Source of the DNA: Plesiomonas shigelloides
GTDB lineage: Bacteria > Pseudomonadota > Gammaproteobacteria > Enterobacterales > CAMTGL01
Reading direction: 5' to 3'
Length of the DNA stretch: 64,000 bases
Assembly (NCBI RefSeq): GCF_900087055.1
Contig: NZ_LT575468.1
Coordinates: 2,483,773 to 2,547,772, forward strand
A program made the translations under genes and the position numbers. Shown here piece by piece: positions 18,021 to 28,469 of this stretch (position 1 is its first letter; each line of letters starts with the position of its first letter). The notes under the pieces are model-generated. The model had not been told where the DNA came from. It searched no databases and saw only the letters and a list, made by a program, of their open reading frames with translations.

Positions 18021-18752
18021 ATGTACAAACGTCTTGCCTGTTTATCTGCACTTGCTGCCCTGACCGCTACCTCTGTTCAGGCCGAGCCTATCTACAGTTT
18101 TGCTAACGTAAGTGCGAACTACCTCGACTGGAGCAGCCGCACCACCAGCGAAACTGGTAAAAAAGACTTCCCATATCTGGAGCTGGAAGGCGGTGCCGGT
18201 TACAACTGGGGTGAAGTGTACGGCTTCTTCGATCTGGAAAACCCAACTCGTGAGTGGGATCGTGATGATGGCCGTAGCATGCGTATCGCAGCTAAAGGCA
18301 CCGTGCGTTACTACCTGGGCGACTCAGGCTTTAACCTGTACGGCCACTACTACAACACCACCATGAAAGGCTTCTACGAAAATAACCTGATCTACGGTAT
18401 CGGTTATAACTTCAACGTAGGTCCTGTATGGGCAAAACCATTCCTGGCAGCTAACTACACCAACAACAAATTCTTCGAAGGTAGCAACGGCTACATGTTC
18501 GGTTGGGTTCTGGGTTATGACTTCCAAGTAGCTGGCCAGAAGTTCAGCTTCACCAACTGGAACGAATATGAATTTGCCCGTGACGAAGCATACGGCAATG
18601 GCGGTAAAGATGGTCTGAACGGCGCAGCCGCTGTTTGGTGGCATCCAACCCCAAGCATCACTACCGGTATCCAGTACCGCTATGCGGACAAAAAACTGGG
18701 TAGCGAAGCCTATCAGAACGCGATGGTGTACTCCATCAAGTACAACTTCTGA
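18021..18752 (+). CDS. ompK: OmpK/Tsx-type outer-membrane channel
   Basis: This 243-residue porin begins with a signal peptide cut near SVQA-EPIY. Aromatic beta-strands alternate throughout and the protein ends in a C-terminal F (SIKYNF) typical of BAM substrates. Motifs SANYLDWS, DFPYLELEGGAGYNWGEVYGF and GIGYNFNVGPVWAKPFLA match Vibrio OmpK and the Tsx nucleoside-channel family. The exact substrate cannot be told. TGAGGT lies before ATG 18021, and a strong terminator follows. Confidence 0.88.
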   Translation: MYKRLACLSALAALTATSVQAEPIYSFANVSANYLDWSSRTTSETGKKDFPYLELEGGAGYNWGEVYGFFDLENPTREWDRDDGRSMRIAAKGTVRYYLGDSGFNLYGHYYNTTMKGFYENNLIYGIGYNFNVGPVWAKPFLAANYTNNKFFEGSNGYMFGWVLGYDFQVAGQKFSFTNWNEYEFARDEAYGNGGKDGLNGAAAVWWHPTPSITTGIQYRYADKKLGSEAYQNAMVYSIKYNF

Positions 18753-18772
18753 TAACGCTGACGGGTTACAAC

Positions 18773-18803
18773 AAAAAACGGACACCAAGGTGTCCGTTTT
18801 TTT
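18773..18803 (+). terminator. Intrinsic terminator of ompK
   Basis: The stem CGGACACC-AA-GGTGTCCG is followed by eight T residues. The A-run on the other side makes it partly bidirectional, facing yajQ. Confidence 0.9.
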
Positions 18804-18895
18804 ATGCGCGTTTTATGTGCCCGCGTTATCGGCGCTCCGTGGATACTGAACACCGCAGCGCGCCGAGAGATGATTATGCGGGCAAAAAAGCGAGA

Positions 18896-19387
18896 TTAGT
18901 CGCGGAAGTTATTGAACTGGAATGGCTGACCCAGATCAGCGCCACGTACCAGTGCCATCACCGCTTGCAGATCGTCACGTGACTTACCGGTCACACGAAC
19001 TTGCTCGCCTTGAATCTGCGCTTGAACCTTCAGCTTGGAGTCTTTAATCAGCTTCACCAGCTTCTTGGCCATGTCAGTTTCGATACCCTGCTTGAGCTTC
19101 ACTTCTTTACTGAAGGTTTTACCGCTATGCTCACAGCTATCTGGCTCTTCCAGCGCGCCATTTTGGATCTCACGCTTAACCAGCGCACTGCGCAGGATGT
19201 CCATCAGCTGCTCAATCTGGAAATCTGACTCGGTCGCAACTTTGATGGTCTGATTTTTTTCGTTCATCTCGATGCTGGCAGTTACGTTACGAAAATCATA
19301 ACGGCTTTCCAGTGCCTTGTTGGCATTGTTTACCGCGTTACGAACTTCCTGCATATCAATTTCAGAGACAATATCAAAAGAAGGCAT
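18896..19387 (-). CDS. yajQ: YajQ family nucleotide-binding protein
   Basis: This is a 163-residue protein with two ferredoxin-like halves. The start ATG 19387 begins [20 protein letters not shown], the conserved opening. GNAALEEPD-type central sequence and the end [15 protein letters not shown] fit the family. YajQ homologues bind cyclic di-GMP or nucleotides in some species. Upstream codons to 19426 are not conserved. Confidence 0.94.
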   Translation of the reverse strand: MPSFDIVSEIDMQEVRNAVNNANKALESRYDFRNVTASIEMNEKNQTIKVATESDFQIEQLMDILRSALVKREIQNGALEEPDSCEHSGKTFSKEVKLKQGIETDMAKKLVKLIKDSKLKVQAQIQGEQVRVTGKSRDDLQAVMALVRGADLGQPFQFNNFRD

Positions 19388-19460
19388 GACGACTCTCTCT
19401 TCTGTCAACTCAACAATGGCGGGCATAATAGCAGAAAGTCAGGAACGACGGGAAAAGATG

Positions 19461-20381
19461 ATGAAAATTACCGTACTGGGATGTGGTGCCGTCGGCCAGC
19501 TATGGCTAGGCTACTTGCAGGCTAAGGGGCATACCGTGCAAGGCTGGCAACGCATCGCCGAGGCAGCGCCGGTGCGCTTTACTCTGCAGCCGCCAAGCAA
19601 GCCAGACAGCGCCTCAAGCCAAGAACGCCAGTATCAGGTGCCATGCAATGACCCGCACCATCTGGCCAGCAGTGATTGCTTACTGGTGACGCTCAAAGCT
19701 GGCGCCGTTGCGCCAGCACTGTTACCGTTGCTCGACAAGCTCTCAGCAAGCTGCGCGATCGTCTTGCTGCATAACGGCATGGGCAGCTTAAGCGAACCAC
19801 AACTGGCGCAAATTCAGCAACCGCTGCTACAAGGGATCACCAGCCATGGTGCGCTGCGCTATGCGACCCACAGCGTACGCCATACCGGCTACGGCGAAAC
19901 CCATCTCGGTGCGCTCAATGCCGCCGGACAAACTCGGCTTGACGCTATTACCGATGCGCTCAATGCGGCGCTCCCGCCCGTCACCGCACATACCGATATC
20001 CGGCCACGGCTGTGGCACAAACTGGCGGTGAACTGTGCAATCAATCCACTGACTGCGCTGCAGCAATGTCGAAATGGCGCACTGCTGTCACAGCAAGCCG
20101 AGCTGCAGGCCTTATGCGGCGAAACGGCGGCGGTGATGAATGCCGAGGGTATCGCGGTCAGTGCTGAACAACTGCTGGCTGGAGTCAATCAGGTGATTCA
20201 GGCGACAGCAGAGAACTTTTCCTCGATGCATCAGGATATTACTCTGCAAAGAGCGAGCGAAATTGACTATATTACTGGATACTTAATTCGTCGGGCGCAA
20301 GCACATGGTCTTGCTGTCCCGCATCATCAGGCCCTGTATGCGGCCATCAAACAATTGGAGTCTGCCCATGCCAAACGCTGA
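19461..20381 (+). CDS. panE: 2-dehydropantoate 2-reductase
   Basis: PanE reduces ketopantoate to pantoate with NADPH in pantothenate/CoA synthesis. The nucleotide fold is clear at VLGCGAVGQLW (5-15). The catalytic-lysine block KLAVNCAINPLTALQQC, ATAENFSSMHQDI and EIDYITGYLIRRA match E. coli PanE. The second of two adjacent ATGs (19461) is chosen because GGGA lies seven bases upstream and homologues begin MKITVLGCG. Length is 306 residues. It overlaps yajL by 14 bp. Confidence 0.95.
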   Translation: MKITVLGCGAVGQLWLGYLQAKGHTVQGWQRIAEAAPVRFTLQPPSKPDSASSQERQYQVPCNDPHHLASSDCLLVTLKAGAVAPALLPLLDKLSASCAIVLLHNGMGSLSEPQLAQIQQPLLQGITSHGALRYATHSVRHTGYGETHLGALNAAGQTRLDAITDALNAALPPVTAHTDIRPRLWHKLAVNCAINPLTALQQCRNGALLSQQAELQALCGETAAVMNAEGIAVSAEQLLAGVNQVIQATAENFSSMHQDITLQRASEIDYITGYLIRRAQAHGLAVPHHQALYAAIKQLESAHAKR

Positions 20382-20973
20382 ACACCGCGCCACGGCACTG
20401 GTCTGTATCGCCCCTGGCTCGGAAGAGCTGGAAGCGGTGACCGTCCTCAACCTGCTGGCGCGAGCCGGCATCCGTACTACCTTAGCTAGCGTCGATGGTG
20501 ATGGCGCACTGCCCGTCACCTGCTCACGAGGAACAACGTTGCTGGCCGATGCTGCGTTAATCGATGTGGCCGATCAGCCGTTCGATATGATTGTCTTACC
20601 GGGCGGTCTTGGCGGTGCGGAGTACTTTGCCCGCAGCGAATTGCTGACCGAAAAAGTGCGTCAGATGCATTTGGAAGGCCGTTGGGTGGCCGCTATCTGC
20701 GCCACACCCGTGCTGTTTTTACAGGCGCGCGGCCTGTTTGCTGACAGCAACATGACCTGCTATCCCAGCCTGTTGACCGACATCCCCGAAGAGCACCGCA
20801 TCAATAAGCGCGTGACAGTCGATCCGAGGTTTAATCTGATCACCAGCCAAGGCCCCGCGACCTCGATTGATTTTGCCTTGAAAATCATCGATACCCTGTG
20901 CGGTAAAGAAACCGCGGCGCAAGTGGCGGACGAGCTGGTACTGCCGCCGGGCATTTACAATTACGCTGACTAA
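20368..20973 (+). CDS. yajL: YajL (DJ-1/PfpI family chaperone/deglycase)
   Basis: This 201-residue DJ-1-like protein has its nucleophile elbow at AAICATP (Cys111) and the partner glutamate in PGSEELE (about E19). E. coli YajL protects proteins from oxidative and carbonyl damage; its precise activity is debated. ATG 20368 has TTGGAG seven bases upstream and lies inside the end of panE, so translation is coupled. Confidence 0.93.
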   Translation: MPNAEHRATALVCIAPGSEELEAVTVLNLLARAGIRTTLASVDGDGALPVTCSRGTTLLADAALIDVADQPFDMIVLPGGLGGAEYFARSELLTEKVRQMHLEGRWVAAICATPVLFLQARGLFADSNMTCYPSLLTDIPEEHRINKRVTVDPRFNLITSQGPATSIDFALKIIDTLCGKETAAQVADELVLPPGIYNYAD

Positions 20974-21000
20974 ACCGTCAACCTCGGCATAAGGCCACAA

Positions 21001-21032
21001 AGCTAAAAAGCTAAAAAGCTAAAAAGCTAAAT
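21001..21032. repeat. Four tandem octamers after yajL
   Basis: The unit AGCTAAAA occurs four times (the last ends in T) between the yajL stop and the shared terminator. Confidence 0.9.
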
Positions 21033-21041
21033 CCTCGCCAT

Positions 21042-21082
21042 AAAAAAACCACCTAGCGATGCTTATCGTAGGTGGTTTTTTT
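21042..21082. terminator. Bidirectional terminator between yajL and thiI
   Basis: The stem AAAAAAACCACCTA/TAGGTGGTTTTTTT carries a CGATGCTTATCG inner hairpin. It serves convergent yajL and thiI. Confidence 0.9.
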
Positions 21083-21100
21083 CACTCGCTTACAAGCTAA

Positions 21101-22555
21101 TTACGGGCGATACACTTTCACGTTCGTGAAGCCTTTCTCGCGCAGATACAGTGCCTGCAGCTTGCTCATCACGCCACGTTCGCAGAACAGCAGATAAGTC
21201 TTAGACTGATCCAGCGTATCAAATTGGGTCGACAGCTTGTAGAACGGCATGCAGGTGACGGTCACGCCTTCCAGTACCAGCGGCTTTTCCTCTTCCTCTT
21301 CAGGCGAGCGGATATCCAAGATCACTTCGTTAGCACCGAACTCCGCCACGGTTTCCACTTCTGGAATTTGCTCTTTGGCTTGCTCAGCGATATCGCGGAT
21401 ATCCATGTACTGCGCGTTTTCGATCACGTCATCCAAAATGGCGAAGTTGAATTTGCTCTCTTCTTCTTCAATCTTAGATTTCACCGCTTTCACGGTTGGG
21501 CTCTTGGAGATCACACCGCAGAACTCAGGCATGGTCTTAGCAAAATCTTCAGTACCGATTTGACGCGCCAGACGGATGATGTGCTCTTTGTCATGGGAGA
21601 TCAAAGGACGCAAGATCAGGGTGTCAGTCACGTTATCAATCAGACGCAAGTTGGTCAGAGTCTGGCTCGAAACCTGCCCCAGCGCTTCACCGGTCACCAA
21701 CGCCTGAATGCCGAATTTCTCCGCCACCGCTGATGCCGCGCGCATCATCATGCGCTTTAAGATCACGCCCATCTGGCCGTCTTCAACTTTTTCCAAGATC
21801 TCACCGACTACCGGCTCAAAGTTGATGGCACAGAAACGGACTTTGTGCGAAGAGCCAAAACGGTTCCAGATATAATGAGATACTTGCTTCACACCAATCT
21901 CGTGCGCCGAGCCGCCCAGATTGAAGAAGCAGTAGTGCACGCGACAACCACGGCGGATCAGCATATAGCTCGATACACCGGAGTCAAAACCACCGGAAAC
22001 CAGTGACAGCACATCTTCCTGGGTACCGATTGGATAGCCGCCCAAACCTTCATGGCGCGCTTTCACCAAACGCAGACGATCATCTTCCACTTCCAGACGC
22101 ACGGTCACTTGTGGATTACTCAGGTTTACTGACGCGGTTTCGATATGCTGGTTCAGACCGCCGCCCACATAACGTTCAACGTCTTGTGAGTTGAAGCTCT
22201 GCTTACCACGGCGCTTAGCACGCACACAGAACGTTTTGCCTTCCAGCAGTTCACGATTGGCCGCCAGTGTCTTTTCGAAAATATCGTGCAGATCGGTATA
22301 CACGCACTCTTCGACTTCCAGAATATGGTGGATCCCTGGGGTCTGCGTCAGACCGTCCAACAGACGGGCACGGTTCTCCGCGCTGTCGTTTTTGGAGCGG
22401 ACTTCAATGTGATCCCAATGACGTACCACAGCCAGCGTTTCATCGTACTTTTTCAGTACGTTACGGATGTTGCCGGTCAAGATCTTGGCAAAGCGCAGTC
22501 GTACTGAATCGCTTTTGATCATGATTTCCGGGAAAAGCTTGACGATAAATTTCAT
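21101..22555 (-). CDS. thiI: tRNA 4-thiouridine synthase / thiazole sulfur transferase
   Basis: ThiI makes s4U8 in tRNA and supplies sulfur for the thiamine thiazole. The 484 residues (E. coli 482) contain an N-terminal ferredoxin-like/THUMP region, the PP-loop SGGFDSG (187-193), and a C-terminal rhodanese domain. Both working cysteines are present: C346 (PEFCGV) and C458 (FCERGV). The long rhodanese form is typical of enteric bacteria. It has its own promoter region of about 160 bp towards pomB. Confidence 0.97.
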   Translation of the reverse strand: MKFIVKLFPEIMIKSDSVRLRFAKILTGNIRNVLKKYDETLAVVRHWDHIEVRSKNDSAENRARLLDGLTQTPGIHHILEVEECVYTDLHDIFEKTLAANRELLEGKTFCVRAKRRGKQSFNSQDVERYVGGGLNQHIETASVNLSNPQVTVRLEVEDDRLRLVKARHEGLGGYPIGTQEDVLSLVSGGFDSGVSSYMLIRRGCRVHYCFFNLGGSAHEIGVKQVSHYIWNRFGSSHKVRFCAINFEPVVGEILEKVEDGQMGVILKRMMMRAASAVAEKFGIQALVTGEALGQVSSQTLTNLRLIDNVTDTLILRPLISHDKEHIIRLARQIGTEDFAKTMPEFCGVISKSPTVKAVKSKIEEEESKFNFAILDDVIENAQYMDIRDIAEQAKEQIPEVETVAEFGANEVILDIRSPEEEEEKPLVLEGVTVTCMPFYKLSTQFDTLDQSKTYLLFCERGVMSKLQALYLREKGFTNVKVYRP

Positions 22556-22663
22556 ATTCTTTCAGTAACACGTGGAGGTTAAGAGGAGTGCGCGAAGGCG
22601 CGGATTATACACAATAGCGTAGATGCTGTCTCACTGTTGAGCCATTCTGCGCGCAAGCGATAA

Positions 22664-22700
22664 AGAAAAACAGCCGTATCGGCAAAGCGAATACGGCTGT
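22664..22700 (-). terminator. Intrinsic terminator of pomAB
   Basis: The minus strand has ACAGCCGTAT/ATACGGCTGT around a ten-base loop, followed by TTTTT, 20 bp after the pomB stop. Confidence 0.85.
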
Positions 22701-22720
22701 CTGACGGAAAAGCGACTCAC

Positions 22721-23755
22721 TCAGAATGACAGCTCACTGGCCGGCGTAGCATCCGCAGCTGGCGCACTATCTGTTACCGCTGTACCTGTTGGCGTTGTTC
22801 CTGTTGACGTTGTGGCCTGCGCAGCGGGCTGACTCGCCGGTACCGGCGCTGCCGGTGACAGCGACGTGCTAGACGGAATATCTAATCCGCCAGATTCGGT
22901 CGGTTTCCCCTGCAACACCAAAATCTCCACGCGGCGGTTTTTCCGACGATGCTCTTCGCTATCATTAGGGAAACGCGGCTCGCTATCGGCCACCCCGATC
23001 ACTTCCAAACGCACTGGATTGAAATGCTCGTTTTTCTCCATCTCGATAGCAATCGAGGCCGCACGCTGAGCAGACAAATCCCACGCCGAGCGGAACAAGG
23101 TGGTATCCACGTTGCGATCATCGGTATGCCCGATAATGCGAATTTGCCCCGGCACGCTATTAAGCAGCGCCGTAATATCCGCCACGACCGGACGAAATTT
23201 CGGCTGCAAAAAGGCTGAACCGGCGGCAAACGCCACGCCTTCATTCATACGGATCAACAGCTGCTGGCCTAACATCTCCAGCTCGACCCCGCCGGTGAGG
23301 TTTTCACGCTCCATCATCAGCTTCAAACGCTGATAGACCTCATCCATCGCTTTGGAGGCGGCTTTATTCTCTTCATGCGCCTGCTGCTGTTTTTCCACCT
23401 GCACTTTGGCCCCTGAGCGATCAGAATCGCCCGGCTGGAAATACAGCGTTGGCAAAGTCACATCCGCCGTTTGCTGCTGGATCACTTCCACCGGCGTCGG
23501 ATCAGGACGCCCAGGGCGGTATTCCTGCGCCACCACGCTGGTGCCTTTCGGTATATCTTTCAGCTCCAGACGGTTTTGTACCCCGAACGCGCTACGCACT
23601 GAACCGGCGATCTGCTTGTATTTCTCCACATCCATCTCAGAAAACGACAGCAGAAGGACAAAAAAGCATAACAGCAGCGTCATCAGATCGGCGAAGGTGG
23701 TCATGTAAGCCGGCGCACCTCCAGTGCGACGGGGAATTTTACGCGGCTCGTCCAT
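22721..23755 (-). CDS. pomB: Sodium-driven flagellar stator protein PomB
   Basis: This 344-residue stator subunit has a single N-terminal membrane helix. It contains the ion-binding aspartate D23 in FADLMTLLLCFFVLLLSFSEMD. A plug/linker follows (RPGRPDPTP), then an OmpA-like peptidoglycan-binding domain (IIGHTDDRNVD near residue 206, RRKNRRVEILVLQG). The helix and linker closely match Vibrio PomB rather than MotB. Unusually, the last 55 residues are a Pro/Ala/Ser/Thr-rich low-complexity tail. Its ATG overlaps the pomA stop by one base. Confidence 0.94.
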   Translation of the reverse strand: MDEPRKIPRRTGGAPAYMTTFADLMTLLLCFFVLLLSFSEMDVEKYKQIAGSVRSAFGVQNRLELKDIPKGTSVVAQEYRPGRPDPTPVEVIQQQTADVTLPTLYFQPGDSDRSGAKVQVEKQQQAHEENKAASKAMDEVYQRLKLMMERENLTGGVELEMLGQQLLIRMNEGVAFAAGSAFLQPKFRPVVADITALLNSVPGQIRIIGHTDDRNVDTTLFRSAWDLSAQRAASIAIEMEKNEHFNPVRLEVIGVADSEPRFPNDSEEHRRKNRRVEILVLQGKPTESGGLDIPSSTSLSPAAPVPASQPAAQATTSTGTTPTGTAVTDSAPAADATPASELSF

Positions 23756-24519
23756 CAGGCAGCCTCGTTCATCAATTCACGCTTGGACTCATGCAGGTAG
23801 TTCTTCAGTAACGACTCAATCACCCGTGGATTGAGGCCATCTTGGATAGCCAGCACGCCATCGATAATCAGACGGCGATTGAGCGCCTCTTCATCGCGGC
23901 GCAGCGCCAGCTTATCGGCAATCGGGTTGGCAATCATGTTGGCAATCAACGCCCCGTACAAGGTGGTGATCAAGGCCACCGCCATCGCCGGTCCAATAGA
24001 TTTCGGATCGGACATGTTCGCCAGCATCGCCACTAGACCAATCAGGGTACCGATCATCCCCATCGCCGGCGCCACATCGGCAAAGGCGCGGAAAATCTGC
24101 TCGCCGCGCTCATGGCGCTCCAGCGTCAGATTCAGATCTTTAGACAACGTCATGCGCACGGTGGCTTGCTCGTGCCCATCCACCAGCATGTCGACCGCTT
24201 TGCGCATAAAGGGGTGGTCAATTTCCACCTCTTCCAGCGCCAAGAAGCCGCCCTTACGTGCCGCATCGGCCAGCGCCACCAGCTGCATGATCAAATCATC
24301 AGCGCGGGTTGAGCGATAGAAAAAAGCTTTGGTGGCAATTTTGGCCGCGCCCCAGAACTGGCTGAGGGTAAATTTCATCATCACGACAAAAATACTGCCC
24401 CCCACCACAATCAGGACGGAAGGAATGTCCACATACACCAGTCCGTTGCCACCCATGATCATGGCATAGATGATAAATGCGAATGAAACAATCAGACCGA
24501 TAAGTGTTGCCAAATCCAC
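23755..24519 (-). CDS. pomA: Sodium-driven flagellar stator protein PomA
   Basis: This is a 254-residue four-helix stator subunit (MotA/ExbB family). The opening LATLIGLIVSFAFIIYAM, the cytoplasmic LSKDLNLTLERHERGEQIFR segment that contacts FliG, and APAMGMIGTLIGLVAML fit PomA. It pairs with PomB to drive the flagellum with Na+, in line with Na+-NQR elsewhere in the window. As in Vibrio, the genes lie next to xseB, divergently. Confidence 0.94.
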   Translation of the reverse strand: MDLATLIGLIVSFAFIIYAMIMGGNGLVYVDIPSVLIVVGGSIFVVMMKFTLSQFWGAAKIATKAFFYRSTRADDLIMQLVALADAARKGGFLALEEVEIDHPFMRKAVDMLVDGHEQATVRMTLSKDLNLTLERHERGEQIFRAFADVAPAMGMIGTLIGLVAMLANMSDPKSIGPAMAVALITTLYGALIANMIANPIADKLALRRDEEALNRRLIIDGVLAIQDGLNPRVIESLLKNYLHESKRELMNEAA

Positions 24520-24782
24520 AACTGATTCCTCTTACAAATAAAACGCCGGCAGACAGCAAAAAACGCGCCGCAAACCCCTTTTGTTCTGGGTTTTATGCGA
24601 AAAGGGACAATAAAAATGCGTATTTGCGTCCCCATAGCACTGTGTCGGCAGCAAGTGCAAAACATTGACAGCAAAATCAAAAAAAAGCGCTCTATATCGC
24701 ACACTTCATTTTGCGCCGATTTGACCGGACGGCACGGCTGGGGTAACTTTTGCGGCATTGATTTCCCAAGTTTTTACCTGCT

Positions 24783-25028
24783 ATGGCCAGAGCTGCGAAA
24801 AAAACCACCGATTTTGCCTCCACGCTCACTGAATTGGAGCAAATCGTGACCCGTCTGGAAACGGGAGATTTACCGCTGGAAGAGGCGCTGACCGCCTTTG
24901 AACGTGGTATTGTATTGGCACGGGAAGGTCAGCAGCGGCTGGCTCAGGCAGAGCAACGGGTGCAAATCCTGCTCAGCGACAACCCGAACGCCGAATTAAC
25001 CCCTTATCCAACCGATAGCCAGTCATGA
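24783..25028 (+). CDS. xseB: Exodeoxyribonuclease VII small subunit
   Basis: This 81-residue helical protein has the conserved [20 protein letters not shown] and [25 protein letters not shown] blocks. It associates with XseA to degrade single-stranded DNA. It is the first gene of the xseB-ispA-dxs operon; its stop overlaps the ispA start by 4 bp. Confidence 0.95.
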   Translation: MARAAKKTTDFASTLTELEQIVTRLETGDLPLEEALTAFERGIVLAREGQQRLAQAEQRVQILLSDNPNAELTPYPTDSQS

Positions 25029-25918
25029 GCACACTGTTTGCACAACTCTCTTCCCTTTATCGGGAGCGCATCGATCAGGTTCTGAGCCACTCGCTGTCCG
25101 CCTTGCCTTTGCAAGAGCAAGAGATGGTGCAGGCCATGCATTACGGTGCTTTGCTGGGCGGGAAACGCCTGCGTCCATTTTTGGTGTACGCCACCGGTCA
25201 GCTGTTTGCGGTGCCGCTAGACGCGCTCGATGCACCCGCGGCGGCGGTCGAGTGTATCCACGCCTATTCGCTGATCCATGACGATCTGCCGGCGATGGAC
25301 GATGACAATCTGCGCCGTGGCCAGCCGACCTGCCACATTCGCTTTGGCGAAGCGCAGGCGATTTTGGCCGGTGATGCGCTGCAAACACTGGCGTTTACTA
25401 TACTGACCAGTGAGCGCGAACCGGTGAGCGCGGCAATCCAACTGGCACAGGTGCGCGAACTGGCGCAGGCCAGCGGCGTGGCTGGGATGTGCGGTGGCCA
25501 AGCGCTGGATTTGGCCGCCGAAGGCAAATCCTGTTCGCTGGCGCAATTGGAGCAAATCCATGCCCACAAGACCGGTGCATTGATCCGCTGTGCCGTGCGT
25601 TTAGGCGCGTTGGCGGCAGGCCCTGCCGGTATTGCTGCGTTACCGGCACTGGATCGCTATGCCAACGCTATCGGTCTGGCATTTCAGGTGCAAGATGACA
25701 TTCTGGATGTGATCGGCGATACCGCCGTGATCGGAAAACAGCAAGGATCAGACCTTACACTGGGCAAAAGTACCTATCCTGCCCTGCTGGGTATTGAAGG
25801 AGCCAAAGCCAAAGCGCGGGAATTATACCAAGAAGCTTTAGGCGCATTGCAGACTCTGCCGTACAATACTAAAGCACTGGAAGCTCTGGCCAGTTACATC
25901 ATTGAGCGCGACAAATAA
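25025..25918 (+). CDS. ispA: Farnesyl diphosphate synthase
   Basis: IspA condenses IPP with DMAPP and GPP to make farnesyl diphosphate for undecaprenol and quinone synthesis. Of its 297 residues, the first Asp-rich motif is DDLPAMD (86-92). GKRLRP for the diphosphate lies around 46-51, and the second motif is in FQVQDDILD near residue 223. It sits between xseB and dxs, the usual operon. Confidence 0.97.
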   Translation: MSTLFAQLSSLYRERIDQVLSHSLSALPLQEQEMVQAMHYGALLGGKRLRPFLVYATGQLFAVPLDALDAPAAAVECIHAYSLIHDDLPAMDDDNLRRGQPTCHIRFGEAQAILAGDALQTLAFTILTSEREPVSAAIQLAQVRELAQASGVAGMCGGQALDLAAEGKSCSLAQLEQIHAHKTGALIRCAVRLGALAAGPAGIAALPALDRYANAIGLAFQVQDDILDVIGDTAVIGKQQGSDLTLGKSTYPALLGIEGAKAKARELYQEALGALQTLPYNTKALEALASYIIERDK

Positions 25919-25945
25919 AACCCTAACGCGCAACGCGAGTTTGTG

Positions 25946-27850
25946 ATGAATCTTGATATCGCTAAATACCCTATGCTGGCACTGACCAATACGCCAGAAG
26001 AATTACGTCTGTTGCCGAAAGACAGCCTGCCACAGCTGTGCGCGGAGCTGCGTGAATATCTGCTTAACTCTGTCAGCCGCACCAGTGGTCATCTGGCGTC
26101 TGGCCTCGGCACGGTCGAACTGACCGTGGCGCTGCATTATGTCTACAACACCCCGTTTGATCACTTGATCTGGGATGTCGGCCATCAAGCCTATCCGCAC
26201 AAAATTCTGACCGGTCGCCGTGATCGCATGCCGACCATTCGCCAAAAAGGCGGTCTGCACCCGTTCCCGTGGCGTGAAGAGAGTGAGTTTGATGTGCTGT
26301 CCGTCGGCCACTCCTCCACCTCGATCAGTGCAGGTCTTGGTTTGGCTATTGCCGCCGAATACGAAGGCAAAGGGCGTAAAGTGGTATCCGTAATTGGTGA
26401 TGGTGCCATGACCGCAGGTATGGCGTTCGAAGCCATGAACCATGCAGGGGATCTCCATCCTGACATGCTGGTCATTTTAAATGACAATGAGATGTCAATT
26501 TCGGAAAACGTCGGCGCCCTGAATAACCATCTGGCGCGCGTGTTGTCTGGCTCGCTGTATTCCAGCATCCGTGAAGGTGGCAAAAAAGTGCTGTCTGGCC
26601 TGCCGCCAATCAAAGAGCTGCTCAAGCGTACCGAAGAGCACATCAAAGGGATGGTGGTACCGGGCACGCTGTTTGAAGAGTTGGGCTTTAACTACATCGG
26701 CCCTATTGATGGTCATAACATCGATGAATTGGTGCATACGCTGAAAAATATGCGCGGTCTGAAAGGCCCGCAGCTGCTGCACGTGATGACCAAAAAAGGC
26801 AAAGGCTATGCGCCAGCGGAAAAAGATCCGATTGGCTATCATGGCGTGCCTAAATTCGATCCGGCCCAAGACAGCCTGCCGAAAAGCAGCGGCGGTCTGC
26901 CAAGCTACTCCGCCATCTTTGGCGATTGGCTGTGCGAAATCGCGGCCAAAGATCAGAAACTGATCGGAATTACCCCCGCGATGCGCGAAGGCTCCGGCAT
27001 GGTGCGCTTTTCTAAAGAGTACCCAAAACAGTATTTCGATGTGGCGATTGCTGAACAGCACTCCGCCACCTTTGCCGCCGGCTTAGCCATCGGTGGCTAT
27101 AAGCCGGTGGTTGCGATTTATTCCAGCTTCTTGCAACGCGCCTACGATCAGGTGATCCACGATGTGGCGATCCAAAATCTGCCGGTGATGTTTGCTATCG
27201 ACCGCGGCGGCATTGTCGGCGCGGATGGTCAGACGCACCAAGGCGCGTTTGATCTGTCATTCCTGCGCTGCATCCCAAATCTGGTGGTGATGACGCCAAG
27301 TGATGAGAACGAGTGTCGGCAGATGCTGTACACCGGTTATCAGCACTCTGGTCCATCGGCGGTGCGTTATCCACGTGGCACCGGCACTGGCGCGATCTTA
27401 GAGCCTCTGGCGGCCTTAGAGTTGGGTAAAGGGGTATTGCTGCGGGAAATGAGCGCCTCTGCCGATATCAATCAGCCGCATATCGCATTCTTGAACTTCG
27501 GTACACTGTTACCGCAAGTGATGGAAGCGGCGCAAGAGCTCAATGCCAGCGTTGCCGACATGCGTTTTGTTAAACCGCTGGATACCGCGCTGGTCTTGCA
27601 ATTGGCCGCCGAGCACGATGTGCTGGTGACGGTTGAAGAGAACGCCATCATGGGCGGTGCGGGTAGCGCGGTGAATGAAGCCTTGATGGCGGCGGGCGTG
27701 TGTAAGCCGGTGTTGAACCTCGGTCTGCCGGACTTTTTCATTCCGCAAGGCTCTCAAGATGAAATTCGCCATGACTTAGGTCTGGATGCGCAAGGTTTTG
27801 TGCGTCAGGTTCGTGAGTATTTAGCGCAGCGCGCTACTCTGCAAAAATAA
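25946..27850 (+). CDS. dxs: 1-deoxy-D-xylulose-5-phosphate synthase
   Basis: Dxs joins pyruvate and glyceraldehyde-3-phosphate to form DXP, entry to MEP isoprenoid synthesis and the source for thiamine and pyridoxal. The 634-residue thiamine-diphosphate enzyme has [18 protein letters not shown] (cofactor motif), the transketolase-like [18 protein letters not shown], and a C-terminal [20 protein letters not shown] 25946 follows a GTG; homologues begin MxxDIAKYP. It starts 27 bp after ispA. The neighbour thiL/ribH region also serves cofactor synthesis. Confidence 0.97.
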   Translation: MNLDIAKYPMLALTNTPEELRLLPKDSLPQLCAELREYLLNSVSRTSGHLASGLGTVELTVALHYVYNTPFDHLIWDVGHQAYPHKILTGRRDRMPTIRQKGGLHPFPWREESEFDVLSVGHSSTSISAGLGLAIAAEYEGKGRKVVSVIGDGAMTAGMAFEAMNHAGDLHPDMLVILNDNEMSISENVGALNNHLARVLSGSLYSSIREGGKKVLSGLPPIKELLKRTEEHIKGMVVPGTLFEELGFNYIGPIDGHNIDELVHTLKNMRGLKGPQLLHVMTKKGKGYAPAEKDPIGYHGVPKFDPAQDSLPKSSGGLPSYSAIFGDWLCEIAAKDQKLIGITPAMREGSGMVRFSKEYPKQYFDVAIAEQHSATFAAGLAIGGYKPVVAIYSSFLQRAYDQVIHDVAIQNLPVMFAIDRGGIVGADGQTHQGAFDLSFLRCIPNLVVMTPSDENECRQMLYTGYQHSGPSAVRYPRGTGTGAILEPLAALELGKGVLLREMSASADINQPHIAFLNFGTLLPQVMEAAQELNASVADMRFVKPLDTALVLQLAAEHDVLVTVEENAIMGGAGSAVNEALMAAGVCKPVLNLGLPDFFIPQGSQDEIRHDLGLDAQGFVRQVREYLAQRATLQK

Positions 27851-27870
27851 ATTTCGGCCTTTCGCTCATT

Positions 27871-27900
27871 AAAAAAACGGCGCTTATCGCGCCGTTTTTT
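27871..27900. terminator. Terminator of the xseB-ispA-dxs operon
   Basis: The stem AAACGGCGC-TTAT-CGCGCCGTTT has a T-run on one side and an A-run on the other. Confidence 0.9.
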
Positions 27901-27983
27901 ATTGTCATCAACATTAGCCGTGGTGTCGCCGCCGTGCATACCCTAGTCGGCTATTAGGCCTGCCTAAGTTACACCAACCTAAG

Positions 27984-28469
27984 TTACGCCCACCACTGTG
28001 CACCCAGCCATAAAAAGGCCGCGGCGATGATCCCAGCAATCACATCATCAATCATGATGCCAAAGCCGCCATCCACTTTGCGATCAAACCAGCGGATAGG
28101 CCATGGTTTTACCATGTCAAAAAAGCGGAACAGCACAAAGCCGGTCAGCACCCACTGCCACGTCATTGCCGGCAAGGCCAGCATGGTGATAAACAGACCG
28201 ACAAACTCATCCCAGACAATCGCGCCGCTGTCATGCACCTGCATGTCACGGGAAGTTTTATCGCACAGGTACACCCCAACGATAAAGCTCAGCACGATGG
28301 CCAGCAAATACCACGGCAAGCTCAGGTGCGCTAACAACCACCACACCGGTACCGCAGCCAGTGTTCCCATGGTGCCGGGTACTACCGGCGATAAGCCACT
28401 GCCAAACCCCAGCGCCAAAAAATGCACTGGATTGCGTAGCGACACTTTATCCAACCCTTCGCGCATCAT
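27984..28469 (-). CDS. pgpA: Phosphatidylglycerophosphatase A
   Basis: This 161-residue inner-membrane lipid phosphatase makes phosphatidylglycerol from its phosphate. FLALGFGSGLSPVVPGTMGT, WDEFVG and FRFFDMVKPWPIRWFDR are signature blocks. The stop-start overlap with thiL is a single base, as in the E. coli nusB-thiL-pgpA group. Confidence 0.96.
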   Translation of the reverse strand: MMREGLDKVSLRNPVHFLALGFGSGLSPVVPGTMGTLAAVPVWWLLAHLSLPWYLLAIVLSFIVGVYLCDKTSRDMQVHDSGAIVWDEFVGLFITMLALPAMTWQWVLTGFVLFRFFDMVKPWPIRWFDRKVDGGFGIMIDDVIAGIIAAAFLWLGAQWWA

